Source of the DNA: JBKCUK01 sp046318415
GTDB taxonomy: Bacteria; Pseudomonadota; Alphaproteobacteria; Caedimonadales; Caedimonadaceae
Length of the DNA stretch: 64,000 nucleotides
Direction: 5' to 3'
Assembly (NCBI GenBank): GCA_046318415.1
Contig: JBKCUK010000010.1
Location: 186,001-250,000 of the forward strand
Below the pieces are notes generated by a model. That model ran no database searches. It had not been told where the DNA came from and worked only from the letters and a program-made list of their open reading frames with translations. This document shows positions 43,574-53,046 of this stretch, piece by piece. The translations under genes and the position numbers were made by a program. How positions within the stretch are numbered: position 1 is the first letter of the stretch; each line of letters begins with the position of its first letter.

Positions 43574-45193
43574 TCACAAGGGATGCCCAAGGGCTGCAAC
43601 AATTTTGGCGTTGAGCTCTTTCACCTTTGCGTGATCTGCTGCGGTCTTTGCATTTGCGCTCAGCCAATGCATGTACCAGATCATGCCACCAAGGTGCCCA
43701 GTTTCAACCAGGTCGTTCAGAAGATCACCTGCCTTTTGGGAATCGCTCACCCCTACTTCACCGGCGTTCAAGAAATGGGCGTATTCTACAGTAGCGTCTT
43801 TGAAGCCCATGTCGCTTGCACGTTTAAAATTGTCTTGTGCTGCTTGCATATCCTGTGGTCCACCAAGGCCGTTGCGCAGCATCTCGGCATATTCATACAT
43901 GGCCTCGCCATACTCTGCTGCTGCGGCTTTTTGCAACAAAATTCTGGCATGCGCGCGATCTTGCGCCACGCCCAGGCCTTGCTGCAGGAGTTTCGCGTAC
44001 CCCACCATGGCATCCAGATTGCCCCGCTCGGCACTATCTTTCAGCATTGGCAGTAGATCGTTGATCAATGGGAGAGCGGCCTCAGGATCTGCGGGGAGTA
44101 CACCACCGCTGTGCAGGCTCAAAGCATACAAAAGCTTAGCTGGCACATACCCACCATCAGCAGCTTTCTTGATCTTTTCAAGTGCCGCAATTCTATCGAC
44201 TGGCGTCTTGGGATGACTTTGTAAGTAGCGGCCTTCAAGATACAGCTGACGCAGTTCTTTTTGATCTGAATTCAGCCAATCGCTGAACCGCAGCGTTTCG
44301 CCTAAACGTCGGGCCAGAACATAGTCCCAAAAGGCGCGTACCATGTGGGCGCGGGCTTTTTCGTTCTCGCTGGCCAGTGGCCGCTCGCCTCGGCCCAAAA
44401 TATCGGCGCCCCCAAGGCGTCGATGACGGTCATTAATTTCTTCAAGCGTGATGTTGTTTTGACCGGCATTGAGCCAAATATCATAAAGGATTAAGGCCGT
44501 GGTGGTACGGCCATGCCCTGCGCGACAATGGAAATGGAACCAGGTTTGCGGTGTTGCCGTCACAAATAACGCCACCAGTTGGTCCACATCACGGGGCTCA
44601 GGGGCATTATGATCGGAGATTGGGGCGCGCTCGTAGCGCATGTCCTTCTGGTCCGCAATCAATCGTGCTTCGGTTGCAAGGTTTTGACTGGATAATGAAA
44701 TCTTTTGACCTTGTCTAAGGTGATCTTCATTGAATTTCCTCAGTTGGATCACTTCAATGCGTGGTTGCTGGGCCAATTGCTGCAGCAAGGTCTCCTCTTG
44801 GGCACGTGCTTCTTGCCAACTGATACCTAAGTTATAGTGATTGTTAGGGGCATACCAGCTGATGGCTTGACCAGCTGCAAATCCATGGGGTTCCTCGCGA
44901 AGATCAACCATCACCACATGGCGGGGCTGCACACCGATAGCGCTCAGTTGTTGTTGAATCCATTGCAAGCCTACAGCGTTAAACTGGCCGCTGCCCGATG
45001 CATGCACCTGGCGAATGCCCACTGTTGAAATGTCCTGGCGCGCCTTTCCCTGGGGTATCATGCGGAAATTTCTGGGCTCGACCGTTTTCACATTGTGCGT
45101 ATCGAGAATGAGCGGCGCCTGATGCTGTTCCTCTTTGCATCCAGTCAATCCCATCAGCGCCCCAAGGACGGCCATTACCTGAACCTTTTTCAT
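43574..45193 (-). CDS. Lipoprotein phytase-like protein tyrosine phosphatase with Sel1-like repeats
   Basis: 539 residues. The start at 45193 has AAAGGA seven bases upstream; an ATG at 45220 is less good. MKKVQVMAVLGALMGLTGC is a lipoprotein signal with Cys19. The catalytic loop HCRAGHGRT (Cys223, Arg229) and the acid-loop candidate ISDHNAP (Asp194) match the PTP-like inositol polyphosphatase family, as do ASGSGQFNAVGLQWI and VVMVDLREEPHGF. From about 340 to 520, Sel1-like repeats appear (DAMVGYAKLLQQGLGVAQD, EAMYEYAEMLRNGLGGPQD). It probably dephosphorylates inositol phosphates or phosphoproteins at the envelope or in the host. It follows lepA by 32 bases. Confidence 0.88.
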   Translation of the reverse strand: MKKVQVMAVLGALMGLTGCKEEQHQAPLILDTHNVKTVEPRNFRMIPQGKARQDISTVGIRQVHASGSGQFNAVGLQWIQQQLSAIGVQPRHVVMVDLREEPHGFAAGQAISWYAPNNHYNLGISWQEARAQEETLLQQLAQQPRIEVIQLRKFNEDHLRQGQKISLSSQNLATEARLIADQKDMRYERAPISDHNAPEPRDVDQLVALFVTATPQTWFHFHCRAGHGRTTTALILYDIWLNAGQNNITLEEINDRHRRLGGADILGRGERPLASENEKARAHMVRAFWDYVLARRLGETLRFSDWLNSDQKELRQLYLEGRYLQSHPKTPVDRIAALEKIKKAADGGYVPAKLLYALSLHSGGVLPADPEAALPLINDLLPMLKDSAERGNLDAMVGYAKLLQQGLGVAQDRAHARILLQKAAAAEYGEAMYEYAEMLRNGLGGPQDMQAAQDNFKRASDMGFKDATVEYAHFLNAGEVGVSDSQKAGDLLNDLVETGHLGGMIWYMHWLSANAKTAADHAKVKELNAKIVAALGHPL

Positions 45194-45225
45194 GGCCAAT
45201 CCTTTGCTCATTAGACCCATGACTT

Positions 45226-47025
45226 TTAGTCATCCCCCATCTTCAGCGCAGCGAGGAAGGCACTTTGCGGAATCTCCACCTTACCGAATTGTCGCATCCG
45301 CTTTTTACCAGCTTTTTGCTTATCCAAGAGCTTGCGCTTACGGCTGATGTCACCGCCATAGCATTTCGCAAGCACGTCCTTGCGGAGCGCCGAAATGGTT
45401 TCGCGGGCGATGATCTTACCGCCAATGGCAGCCTGAACCGCGATCTTAAACAGCTGTTGCGGGATCAGCTCTTTCAAGCGCTCGCACAGATGACGACCGC
45501 GGCTTTCCGCACGGGCACGGTGCACCACAAGGGACAAAGCATCCACCGGCTCGGCATTGACCAGGATGGAGAGTTTGACCAAATCGCCTTCACGGTATTC
45601 ATCCATTTCATAGTCAAAGCTGGCATAGCCGCGCGAGATGGACTTCAGACGATCATAAAAGTCAAACACCACCTCATTCAGGGGCAGGCGATAGACCACC
45701 ATCACGCGGTTGCCCACATAGTTGAGGTCAATCTGTTCCCCGCGGCGGTCGGTGCATAGCTGCAAAATGGATCCCAAATATTCATCGGGCACGAAAATGG
45801 TGGCTTTGATCCACGGCTCTTCAATATGGTCGATATAAACCACATCGGGATAATCGGCGGGGTTATGCAGCTCCATCATCTCGCCGTTTTTCTTATGGAT
45901 CTTATAGACCACGCTGGGCGCAGTGGTGATCAAGTCCAGATTATACTCACGCTCTAGGCGTTCTTGAATAATCTCTAGGTGCAAAAGGCCTAAGAAACCG
46001 CACCTAAAACCAAAGCCCAGCGCGGCCGAGGTCTCGGCCTCATAACTAAAGCTGGCATCATTGAGGCGAAGCTTTGCAAGGCTATCCCGCAGCGATTCAA
46101 AGTCATCGGCATCCACAGGAAAAAGACCGCAGAACACAACCGGAACAGAAGGCTTAAAGCCGGGCAAGGGTTCAAGCGTTGGATTGCGATCATCGGTGAT
46201 GGTATCACCCACATTACAGTCGGCCACCGACTTGATGCTGGCGGTGATAAAACCCACCTCACCTGGGTACAAGGCATCCACCGTGTGCTGCTTGGGGGTA
46301 AAATAACCCACACGGTCCACCTGATAGGCCGCATTGGTCGACATAAAGCGCACACGCATGCCTTTTTTCAAGACACCATCGCGCACCCGCACCAAAATAA
46401 TCACGCCAAGATACGGATCATACCAGCTGTCAATCAGCATGGCCTTGAGCGTTGCCTCCTTATCCCCCTCGGGTGCTGGCAGGCGGGTCACAAGGGCTTC
46501 CAGCACATCCTCAATACCAATTCCGCTCTTGGCAGAAGCAAGCACAGCATCAGAGGTGTCCAAACCAATCACATCCTCAATTTGCTGTTTGACGCGCTCA
46601 GGTTCAGCAGCAGGCAAGTCAATCTTGTTGAGAACTGGAATAATTTCGTGATTATTCTCAATGGCTTGATAGACGTTTGCCAAAGTCTGGGCCTCAACCC
46701 CTTGCGAGGCATCCACCACCAAAAGCGATCCCTCACACGCGGCAAGGGAGCGGCTGACTTCATAGGCAAAGTCCACGTGGCCGGGAGTGTCCATGAGGTT
46801 CAGCTGATAGGTCTTACCATCCTTGGCTTTGTAGTGGAGGCGCACCGTCTGCGCTTTGATGGTGATACCACGCTCCCGCTCGATATCCATGGAATCCAGC
46901 ACTTGATCGTGGAATTCACGGTCCTCAATCCCACCGCAATACTGAATCAAGCGGTCCGCCAGGGTTGACTTACCGTGGTCGATGTGGGCAATGATGGCGA
47001 AGTTACGAATATGGTCTTGTTTCAT
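45226..47025 (-). CDS. lepA: Elongation factor 4
   Basis: 599 residues, a ribosome-associated GTPase that back-translocates or aids initiation under stress. G1 is AHIDHGKST (13-21), then RGITIKAQT, DTPGHVDF and NKIDLP. The C-terminal domain unique to LepA is present, including GGKIIARETISALRKDVLAK and CYGGDISRKRKLLDKQKAGK. It overlaps pheT by four bases (ATGA), an unusual pairing that puts it in one translation operon with pheST. Confidence 0.97.
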   Translation of the reverse strand: MKQDHIRNFAIIAHIDHGKSTLADRLIQYCGGIEDREFHDQVLDSMDIERERGITIKAQTVRLHYKAKDGKTYQLNLMDTPGHVDFAYEVSRSLAACEGSLLVVDASQGVEAQTLANVYQAIENNHEIIPVLNKIDLPAAEPERVKQQIEDVIGLDTSDAVLASAKSGIGIEDVLEALVTRLPAPEGDKEATLKAMLIDSWYDPYLGVIILVRVRDGVLKKGMRVRFMSTNAAYQVDRVGYFTPKQHTVDALYPGEVGFITASIKSVADCNVGDTITDDRNPTLEPLPGFKPSVPVVFCGLFPVDADDFESLRDSLAKLRLNDASFSYEAETSAALGFGFRCGFLGLLHLEIIQERLEREYNLDLITTAPSVVYKIHKKNGEMMELHNPADYPDVVYIDHIEEPWIKATIFVPDEYLGSILQLCTDRRGEQIDLNYVGNRVMVVYRLPLNEVVFDFYDRLKSISRGYASFDYEMDEYREGDLVKLSILVNAEPVDALSLVVHRARAESRGRHLCERLKELIPQQLFKIAVQAAIGGKIIARETISALRKDVLAKCYGGDISRKRKLLDKQKAGKKRMRQFGKVEIPQSAFLAALKMGDD

Positions 47026-49433
47026 GCGCGTAGCTCCGCACCGGCGTTGGTTTTGAGGGCATTGAGGACTTTTGCAGTCACGTCTTGTATCTCCTGATCG
47101 GTCATGGTCCGGTCTTTGGGCTCGAGTTTAAAGCTAATGGCCACCGACTTCATGCCGGCCGGCACACCAGACCCTTTATACACATCAAATATTGAAATAT
47201 CCGTTATCAACGATGGTTCTGCCTTACGCACCGCGGTGATCAGCTGTTGCGCCGGCACCTCGTCCGCCACCAGCAGCGCCAAATCACGGCTCACCGGTTG
47301 GTAAGCTGACAAGGTGAGTGCTGACTTCTTTGCACCGGCCTTGGGTGCAGGAATAGCCTCAACCATCACTTCAAAGGCAACCACAGGCCCATCAAGACCT
47401 AAGAACTCAGCGGTCTTGGGATGGATTTCACCAAAGTAAGCCAACACGACCTTTGGCCCCAGTTTGATGGCACCGCAGCGGCCCGGATGATACCACGACG
47501 GGGCTTTGGCCTCGATTTGGACCTGCCCCACCTCAAAGCCCATGGCGGCAATGGCAGCCATGGCATCGGCCTTGGCATCGAATACATCCACCACGCGGGC
47601 CGCTTGGGCCCAATGGCGCAAAGCCTGCTCACCCTGACGTGCACCTGCTACCACCAGAGTTTGTTTCTGAGACAGCGTTTCACCATAGGCATGCCCCGCT
47701 TCGAACAGCGCGCGCCCAGGAACTCCACGATCGGCATTGCGTTGCAGCGCTTGCAGCAAATTGGGCAATAATGTGGGCCGCATCACCGCTAGATCGGCAC
47801 TGATGGGGTTTTGCAGCGTTAATGAGGCTGCCCCCCCACCGAAATGCTCAGCCACATGGGGCGCTAAAAAGGACCAGGTGAGCGCTTCATGGAGACCCCG
47901 CGCGGCCAATGCTCTGCGCGCCGCCGAAACACGCTCGTAAGTCAGGCGGGTGGTCAGATTTTCAACTTTGAGTTCCTCAAGGCTTACCTTAGGCATCCCT
48001 GCCACCGGCACGCTATCATAGCCCTGGGTACGCAGCACCTCTTCAACCAGATCAGCTGACCCCTCAATATCATTCCGCCATGAGGGCACGGTCACCGTTC
48101 GCGTCTCGCCGGATCCAGCGACTTGGAAGCCTAAAGCTTCCAGTTGCGCGGTGATAACATGATCATCAAGGTCCAGACCCCCTAAGCTTTTGACGCGGCC
48201 AAGGGGAAATTCAAGGGTGCGACGCTTTGTGGGCTCGGATCCGGCACTCACCATTTCACTCGCCTCACCGCCGCAGATTTGCAGAATCAGATCGGTGGCC
48301 AAGTCAATACAAGGTTTAATGACTGCAGGGTCAACGCCGCGCTCAAAGCGCGCACGGGCATCGGAATGAATATTTAATTGGCGTCCGGTCTCTGCGGTAC
48401 GCACGGGCGCAAAAAGCGCAGCTTCAAGAAAAACGTCCGTGGTTTCCAGGGTACAACCCGTCTCTTCTCCGCCCATGATACCGCCGATGGCTTGAGCACC
48501 CCGTTCATCGGCCACCACGGTCATGGACCCGTTCAAGGTATACGTCTTGCCATCAAGGGCAAGAAGCTCATCACCCTCCCGCGCCAAGCGTACGGTGAGA
48601 TGACCTGAAAGCTTATTTAAATCAAACACATGCATGGGACGACCCATGTCATACGTCATCCAGTTGGTGATATCAACCAAGGCTGAAATGGGACGAAGAC
48701 CAATGGCCTTCAAGCGACGCTGCAGCCACTCGGGGCTTGGTTGATTTTTAACGCCGCGAATCACCCGACCCACAAAAAAGGAACAGGCATCTTGGGCGGG
48801 ATCCGGAAGATCAATGGTAATCTTTGTTGGGCTTGCAAAACTCCCCTTCACGGCTGGAATCTTAAGTGGCTTTAAAGTACCAATCTTGGTTGCCGCCAAG
48901 TCCCTGGCAAGGCCACGCACACCCAGGCAATCTCCACGGTTCGGTGTGATTTCCACATCCAATATAGGATCATCCAGGCCTGCCCAGGGCGCAAATTCAG
49001 CACCCACCGGCGCATCAAGGGGAAGTTCGATGATTCCTTCTGCATCTTCAGAAAGACCAAGCTCGGCAGCCGAACACAACATGCCTTGGCTTTGCACGCC
49101 GCGAATTTCAGAAAGCTTTAAGGTGATACCATTGGCAGGGATGGTCATGCCGGGCAATGCCAGCACCACACGAAGACCTGCCCGGGCATTGGGCGCACCA
49201 CACACAATTTGCAGCTCTTCCGTTCCTGTATGGACGCGGCATACGCGCAAACGATCCGCATTGGGATGCTGTTCAGCCGAGAGAATCTCGGCGATCTTAA
49301 AGCCTTTGAGGGCTTCACCAGGAAAGGTCAGGGAATCCACCACCAGACCAAGCGATGACAGCTTATCCGCAAGGGTTTGCACGTCAGCTGACGTCTCAAG
49401 GTGCTCTAACAGCCAAGAGTAGGTAAGTTTCAT
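47022..49433 (-). CDS. pheT: Phenylalanyl-tRNA synthetase beta subunit
   Basis: 803 residues. Domains in order: tRNA-binding EMAP-like fold (AEQHPNADRLRVCRVHTG), B3/B4 editing domain, B5 domain (DDHVITAQLEALGFQVAG), catalytic-like domain (THSF-like LTWSFLAPH, LQNPISADLAVMRPTLLPNL) and C-terminal ferredoxin-fold anticodon-binding domain (LSAYQPVSRDLALLVADEVP). Length and order are standard. It overlaps pheS by four bases and lepA by four, consistent with coupling. Confidence 0.96.
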   Translation of the reverse strand: MKLTYSWLLEHLETSADVQTLADKLSSLGLVVDSLTFPGEALKGFKIAEILSAEQHPNADRLRVCRVHTGTEELQIVCGAPNARAGLRVVLALPGMTIPANGITLKLSEIRGVQSQGMLCSAAELGLSEDAEGIIELPLDAPVGAEFAPWAGLDDPILDVEITPNRGDCLGVRGLARDLAATKIGTLKPLKIPAVKGSFASPTKITIDLPDPAQDACSFFVGRVIRGVKNQPSPEWLQRRLKAIGLRPISALVDITNWMTYDMGRPMHVFDLNKLSGHLTVRLAREGDELLALDGKTYTLNGSMTVVADERGAQAIGGIMGGEETGCTLETTDVFLEAALFAPVRTAETGRQLNIHSDARARFERGVDPAVIKPCIDLATDLILQICGGEASEMVSAGSEPTKRRTLEFPLGRVKSLGGLDLDDHVITAQLEALGFQVAGSGETRTVTVPSWRNDIEGSADLVEEVLRTQGYDSVPVAGMPKVSLEELKVENLTTRLTYERVSAARRALAARGLHEALTWSFLAPHVAEHFGGGAASLTLQNPISADLAVMRPTLLPNLLQALQRNADRGVPGRALFEAGHAYGETLSQKQTLVVAGARQGEQALRHWAQAARVVDVFDAKADAMAAIAAMGFEVGQVQIEAKAPSWYHPGRCGAIKLGPKVVLAYFGEIHPKTAEFLGLDGPVVAFEVMVEAIPAPKAGAKKSALTLSAYQPVSRDLALLVADEVPAQQLITAVRKAEPSLITDISIFDVYKGSGVPAGMKSVAISFKLEPKDRTMTDQEIQDVTAKVLNALKTNAGAELRA

Positions 49434-50503
49434 CGTCCAGCTCCTCGCAAGAAGGCGCGCTCAGCATTCACCCCGTAATGGCGCAGCCAGCGCAAATCAG
49501 ATTCGTAAAAAGCCCGTAAATCAGCAATTTCGTACTTCAGCATGGTAATACGCTCAATCCCCATGCCAAAGGCAAAGCCTTGGTAGATATCGGGATCAAT
49601 GCCGCAGTTACGCAAAACATTAGGATGCACCATGCCACAGCCGAGGATTTCCAGCCAGTCACCCCCCGCTCCCAACTGCAACTTACCCTCCTTGCGCGAG
49701 CACCCAATATCCACCTCTGCCGAAGGTTCGGTGAAGGGGAAGTAACCGGGGCGAAAACGCACGGGCAGATCAGGGCGTTCAAAAAAGCGGCGACAAAACT
49801 CAATAATGCAGCCTTTTAATTGACCAAAATTCACAGCCTTATCAATGTAAAGCCCCTCGATCTGGTGGAAGGTGGGGGTGTGGGTTTGATCATAGTCCGA
49901 GCGATACACTCGACCTGGCGCAATAATGCGCAAGGGAGGCTGATGCTGCATCATGGTGCGAATCTGCACCGGAGACGTGTGGGTGCGCAGCACTCTTGGC
50001 TCGTCCCCTTCCTGTACTGGCGGCAGGTAGAATGTATCCTGCTCTTGGCGTGCAGGGTGGGATGCGGGGATATTAAGGGCGGTAAAGTTATGGAAATCAT
50101 CCTCAATATCAGGCCCCTCGGCGACCACAAAGCCCATGTCGGCAAAGATTTGAATGACCTGATCCATCACGTCATTGAGAATATGCACGCGGCCCTCAGG
50201 GCTTGGGCGCACAGGCAACGTCACATCCACACGCTCGGCCTCAAGACGCGCACTCAACGCGGCCTCAGCAAGCAGGGTTTTGCGCGCCTCAAGCGCCCTG
50301 CTGATGGCATCCCTCACCTTGTTAAGCATCTCACCAGCAGCTTTGCGGGCTTCCGGCTCCATGGCACCAAGACCGCGCATGCGCTGGGAAATCTCGCCCT
50401 GTTTGCCCAACATGTCAACGCGCAGCGCCTCTATAGCTTTCAGGTCTTGCGCCCCCTCAATCGCGTCAAGGGCTTTTTGCTGCAGTGCATTTAAGTCTTG
50501 CAT
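49430..50503 (-). CDS. pheS: Phenylalanyl-tRNA synthetase alpha subunit
   Basis: 357 residues, the catalytic subunit. The start MQDLNALQQKALDAIEGA at 50503 is preferred; upstream in-frame codons to 50536 are not family-like. Motif 2 is visible around PGRVYRSDYDQTHTPTFHQI and motif 3 around GFAFGMGIERITMLKYEIAD. FTEPSAEVDIGC is also diagnostic. It follows rplT after a terminator-like hairpin, so part of the transcription may stop before pheS. Confidence 0.96.
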   Translation of the reverse strand: MQDLNALQQKALDAIEGAQDLKAIEALRVDMLGKQGEISQRMRGLGAMEPEARKAAGEMLNKVRDAISRALEARKTLLAEAALSARLEAERVDVTLPVRPSPEGRVHILNDVMDQVIQIFADMGFVVAEGPDIEDDFHNFTALNIPASHPARQEQDTFYLPPVQEGDEPRVLRTHTSPVQIRTMMQHQPPLRIIAPGRVYRSDYDQTHTPTFHQIEGLYIDKAVNFGQLKGCIIEFCRRFFERPDLPVRFRPGYFPFTEPSAEVDIGCSRKEGKLQLGAGGDWLEILGCGMVHPNVLRNCGIDPDIYQGFAFGMGIERITMLKYEIADLRAFYESDLRWLRHYGVNAERAFLRGAGR

Positions 50504-50534
50504 CGCTATCCTCAATATTAGGACCACCAAAAAC

Positions 50535-50559
50535 AAAGAGCCGCATCAAGCGGCTCTTT
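50535..50559 (-). terminator. Terminator or attenuator between rplT and pheS
   Basis: A perfect ten-base stem AAAGAGCCGC/GCGGCTCTTT (50535-50544 and 50550-50559) with a five-base loop is followed on the minus strand by TGTTTTTGG. I find no leader peptide rich in Phe codons upstream, so a classical attenuator is not supported; partial termination is more likely. Confidence 0.75.
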
Positions 50560-50604
50560 CTCAACGTCTCTACTTCTTTTTAATCTCAAGAAGTTGATCT
50601 GATT

Positions 50605-50967
50605 TTATGCTTTACCGAGAGCCGCACCCGCCTTGTCAACGATGGTCTTAAATGCCTCGGGCTGGTGCATGGCAAGATCAGCCAAAACCTTACGGTCGAC
50701 GATGATGCCAGCCTTGTTGAGACCATTGATGAACTGGGAATAGGTCACGCCGTATTGGCGCACACCTGCGTTGATACGCTGAATCCACAAACCGCGGAAA
50801 TCGCGCTTCTTAACGCGACGATCGCGATAGGCATAACGCAGGGCCTTCTCGACCTTGCCTAATGCGACGCGATAGCAGTTATTGGAACGACCGCGATAGC
50901 CAGAGGCGAGCTTGATAACTTTTTTATGACGGGCGTGGGAAGTCACACCTCTCTTAACACGTGCCAT
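50605..50967 (-). CDS. rplT: 50S ribosomal protein L20
   Basis: 120 residues. The sequence is characteristic: MARVKRGVTSHARHKKVIKL, GRSNNCYRVALGKVEKALRY and RDRRVKKRDFRGLWIQRIN. L20 binds 23S rRNA early in assembly and in many bacteria also represses its own operon. It lies 26 bases after rpmI. Confidence 0.98.
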   Translation of the reverse strand: MARVKRGVTSHARHKKVIKLASGYRGRSNNCYRVALGKVEKALRYAYRDRRVKKRDFRGLWIQRINAGVRQYGVTYSQFINGLNKAGIIVDRKVLADLAMHQPEAFKTIVDKAGAALGKA

Positions 50968-50993
50968 GGCACTAACTCCTTAACTTGAAACGC

Positions 50994-51194
50994 TTAACGG
51001 CTGTAGGGCATAAAATGACGCAAGATCGTGGCATCAGACTCACTCATGATGGTCGTGCCGCGCGCATTGCGCTTCATTTTTTGTGTCCGCTTGATCATGC
51101 CGTGGCGTTTACCAGCCTGGCCCATGACAATTTTACCGGTGGCGGTAACTTTAAACCGCTTCTTCACACTGCTTTTGGTTTTCAATTTGGGCAT
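50994..51194 (-). CDS. rpmI: 50S ribosomal protein L35
   Basis: 66 residues starting MPKLKTKSSVKKRFKVTATG at 51194; an in-frame extension to 51254 is not family sequence. First gene of the rpmI-rplT-pheS-pheT-lepA unit. infC, often upstream in bacteria, is absent: the next gene is a secreted LRR protein 183 bases away. In the 51195-51377 leader a stem CGTTTGT/ACAAACG (51338-51355) is visible, of unknown role. Confidence 0.97.
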   Translation of the reverse strand: MPKLKTKSSVKKRFKVTATGKIVMGQAGKRHGMIKRTQKMKRNARGTTIMSESDATILRHFMPYSR

Positions 51195-51377
51195 TTTAAA
51201 CCTCATTAAATGATGAACGAAAATAACTCGTGGATTAGGCATGCCCAAGGTCAAACCTTATCGCCACGCCACGAGAGATAACCCTGATCTATTACCAGCC
51301 AGGCCCACAAAATGCAAGCCTGATTCTCTCTTTTTAGCGTTTGTGCAGACAAACGGCAGCATAAGCGCCCAAGTCCC

Positions 51378-53018
51378 TCAAGACCTCGCTCCTTCTTCGT
51401 CAGATTCTTCCTCTGATCTTTCTTCAATTGTCTCAAGACCTAAAGCTTCGTCCGAATCAAGTGTCGAAGCGCTTTGATAGTCCCCTGTTTCAACAGCAAG
51501 AGAGGTATGAGAGTCCGACGAATGCAGGACCTGCGCTTCAGCCACTGCAGGTTCCTCCTGCATCCCAACATCGGTTAGATTACGCTCGATGTCATTCAAT
51601 TCGAGGGCCACTTTGGGAAATTGATTCTTTAACTGATAAAGCGCCCGTATGGAAATATCCGGTTCATCCAATTCGACGACTTCAAGTTTCCTGCCAGCCC
51701 TTAAGACAGTGCTTAATGTTTCAAGATCCACAGCGGTGCCACGCAGATTCACCACCTGGATATGCGGCAGATCGGCGATGCGTTTGAGGCCCTGTGGACT
51801 CAGTACCGAGCATTGTTGAAGATTGAGCCAAAAAAGGTGCTGGCAGCCCTTGGTGATCTTCATCAGTTCGTCATCGGCGATGGGCAGCCCCTCCATGTGC
51901 AGCACATGAAGATGGCCGAGAAGACCAATCACCCCAAGATCAACATCCGCATCAAGTTCACATTCATTTAAAAAGAGCTCGTTTAAGTGATGGGCGTGGG
52001 TGACAACGGCCTCCAGATCATCGGCATAGAGCTGTAATTGACTCAGATTCAGGGCCACTAAACTCGATAACTCTGAAAGGCGGGACAAATCTCCTGGCCA
52101 CAAGCCCTCACATCGGGCAAGACTTAGCACCCGAAGGCCAGCTTGACCTTCCACAACATGCGCCAGTCCAGCCCGCGTCATACGTGTTCCATCAAGAAAC
52201 AACGCCTCCAGATGGGGCAAATCTGCCAGAGACGACACCCCCTGATCCCCCACCGAGAGTGCACCAGCAGCATCGCAGATCTTCAATGCCCGACATTCAG
52301 CAGCAATGCTGATGAGGGCATGATCATCTATGGCTGTCTTTGCGGCACGCAAACACCGCAATTCAGGTAGATGCGCGATCACATCAAAACCACGGGCGGT
52401 GAGATCATAACACTCGCTGAGCCGCAAAACCTGCAACCCTTGACACCCATGGATGATCTTGGCCAGGCTTTGATCATTCAAGGCAGTGGAACGGGCATTA
52501 AGGGAAGTTAAGTTCCTGAGATTACTTAAATTTTCAAGGACATCCCCACTCAAAGTCACCACACCTTCAATATCAAGCTGGGCCAAACTGCCGCAGCCCG
52601 TCACAATTCTCATGAGGGCTTTGGCATCAAGACGCACAAAGGAAAGATCAAGATGGGACAGATGATGAAAAGCGCCCAGTTGTTGCAGCCCCCGTGCAGA
52701 GAGAAAATGAGCTTTTTTGACACTTAGCTTTTCAAGGGTGTTGATCGCCGCTGATGATGCGAGATGCTTCACATCTTCGTCAGTCACCGTTGATTCAGAC
52801 CAATCAACGACGCGGAGCACCTCCCCTCCTTTCGGATGGCTACCTGCAAGGTCGCCCTTTGAGCCTATCCCTTGCTGTCCTTCAGAAATCGACACCTGAG
52901 GGCGCATCCATGAATGGCAAAGCTCGTCGTCAGAAGGAGCTGAACTTAAGTCCGATGCCTCAAGACACTCCGCCGCAAGGACACTTGCAGCAAAGAGGGC
53001 AGGATAAAGTATGCGCAA
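51378..53018 (-). CDS. Secreted leucine-rich repeat protein
   Basis: 546 residues from the TTG at 53018, favoured by GGGGAGG six bases upstream; an alternative TTG lies at 53036. The signal peptide LYPALFAASVLAAECLEASD resembles other secreted proteins here. From about residue 80 to 460 there are around 14 LRRs in a paired pattern like eukaryotic F-box-LRR (AMN1/FBXL) proteins, for example HLHVLHMEGLPIADDELMKI and HLFWLNLQQCSVLSPQGLKR. The C-terminal 70 residues are acidic and Ser/Glu rich (ETIEERSEEESDEEGARS). No F-box is seen. It is ten bases past the SDR gene and probably co-transcribed. Confidence 0.75.
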   Translation of the reverse strand: MRILYPALFAASVLAAECLEASDLSSAPSDDELCHSWMRPQVSISEGQQGIGSKGDLAGSHPKGGEVLRVVDWSESTVTDEDVKHLASSAAINTLEKLSVKKAHFLSARGLQQLGAFHHLSHLDLSFVRLDAKALMRIVTGCGSLAQLDIEGVVTLSGDVLENLSNLRNLTSLNARSTALNDQSLAKIIHGCQGLQVLRLSECYDLTARGFDVIAHLPELRCLRAAKTAIDDHALISIAAECRALKICDAAGALSVGDQGVSSLADLPHLEALFLDGTRMTRAGLAHVVEGQAGLRVLSLARCEGLWPGDLSRLSELSSLVALNLSQLQLYADDLEAVVTHAHHLNELFLNECELDADVDLGVIGLLGHLHVLHMEGLPIADDELMKITKGCQHLFWLNLQQCSVLSPQGLKRIADLPHIQVVNLRGTAVDLETLSTVLRAGRKLEVVELDEPDISIRALYQLKNQFPKVALELNDIERNLTDVGMQEEPAVAEAQVLHSSDSHTSLAVETGDYQSASTLDSDEALGLETIEERSEEESDEEGARS

Positions 53019-53046
53019 GGAAGGCCTCCCCACCAATTATGCTTCC

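Noticed and set aside
50535..50604. pheST attenuator with leader peptide
   Set aside because: The hairpin is clear, but no short frame rich in Phe codons with a start lies between rplT and the hairpin.
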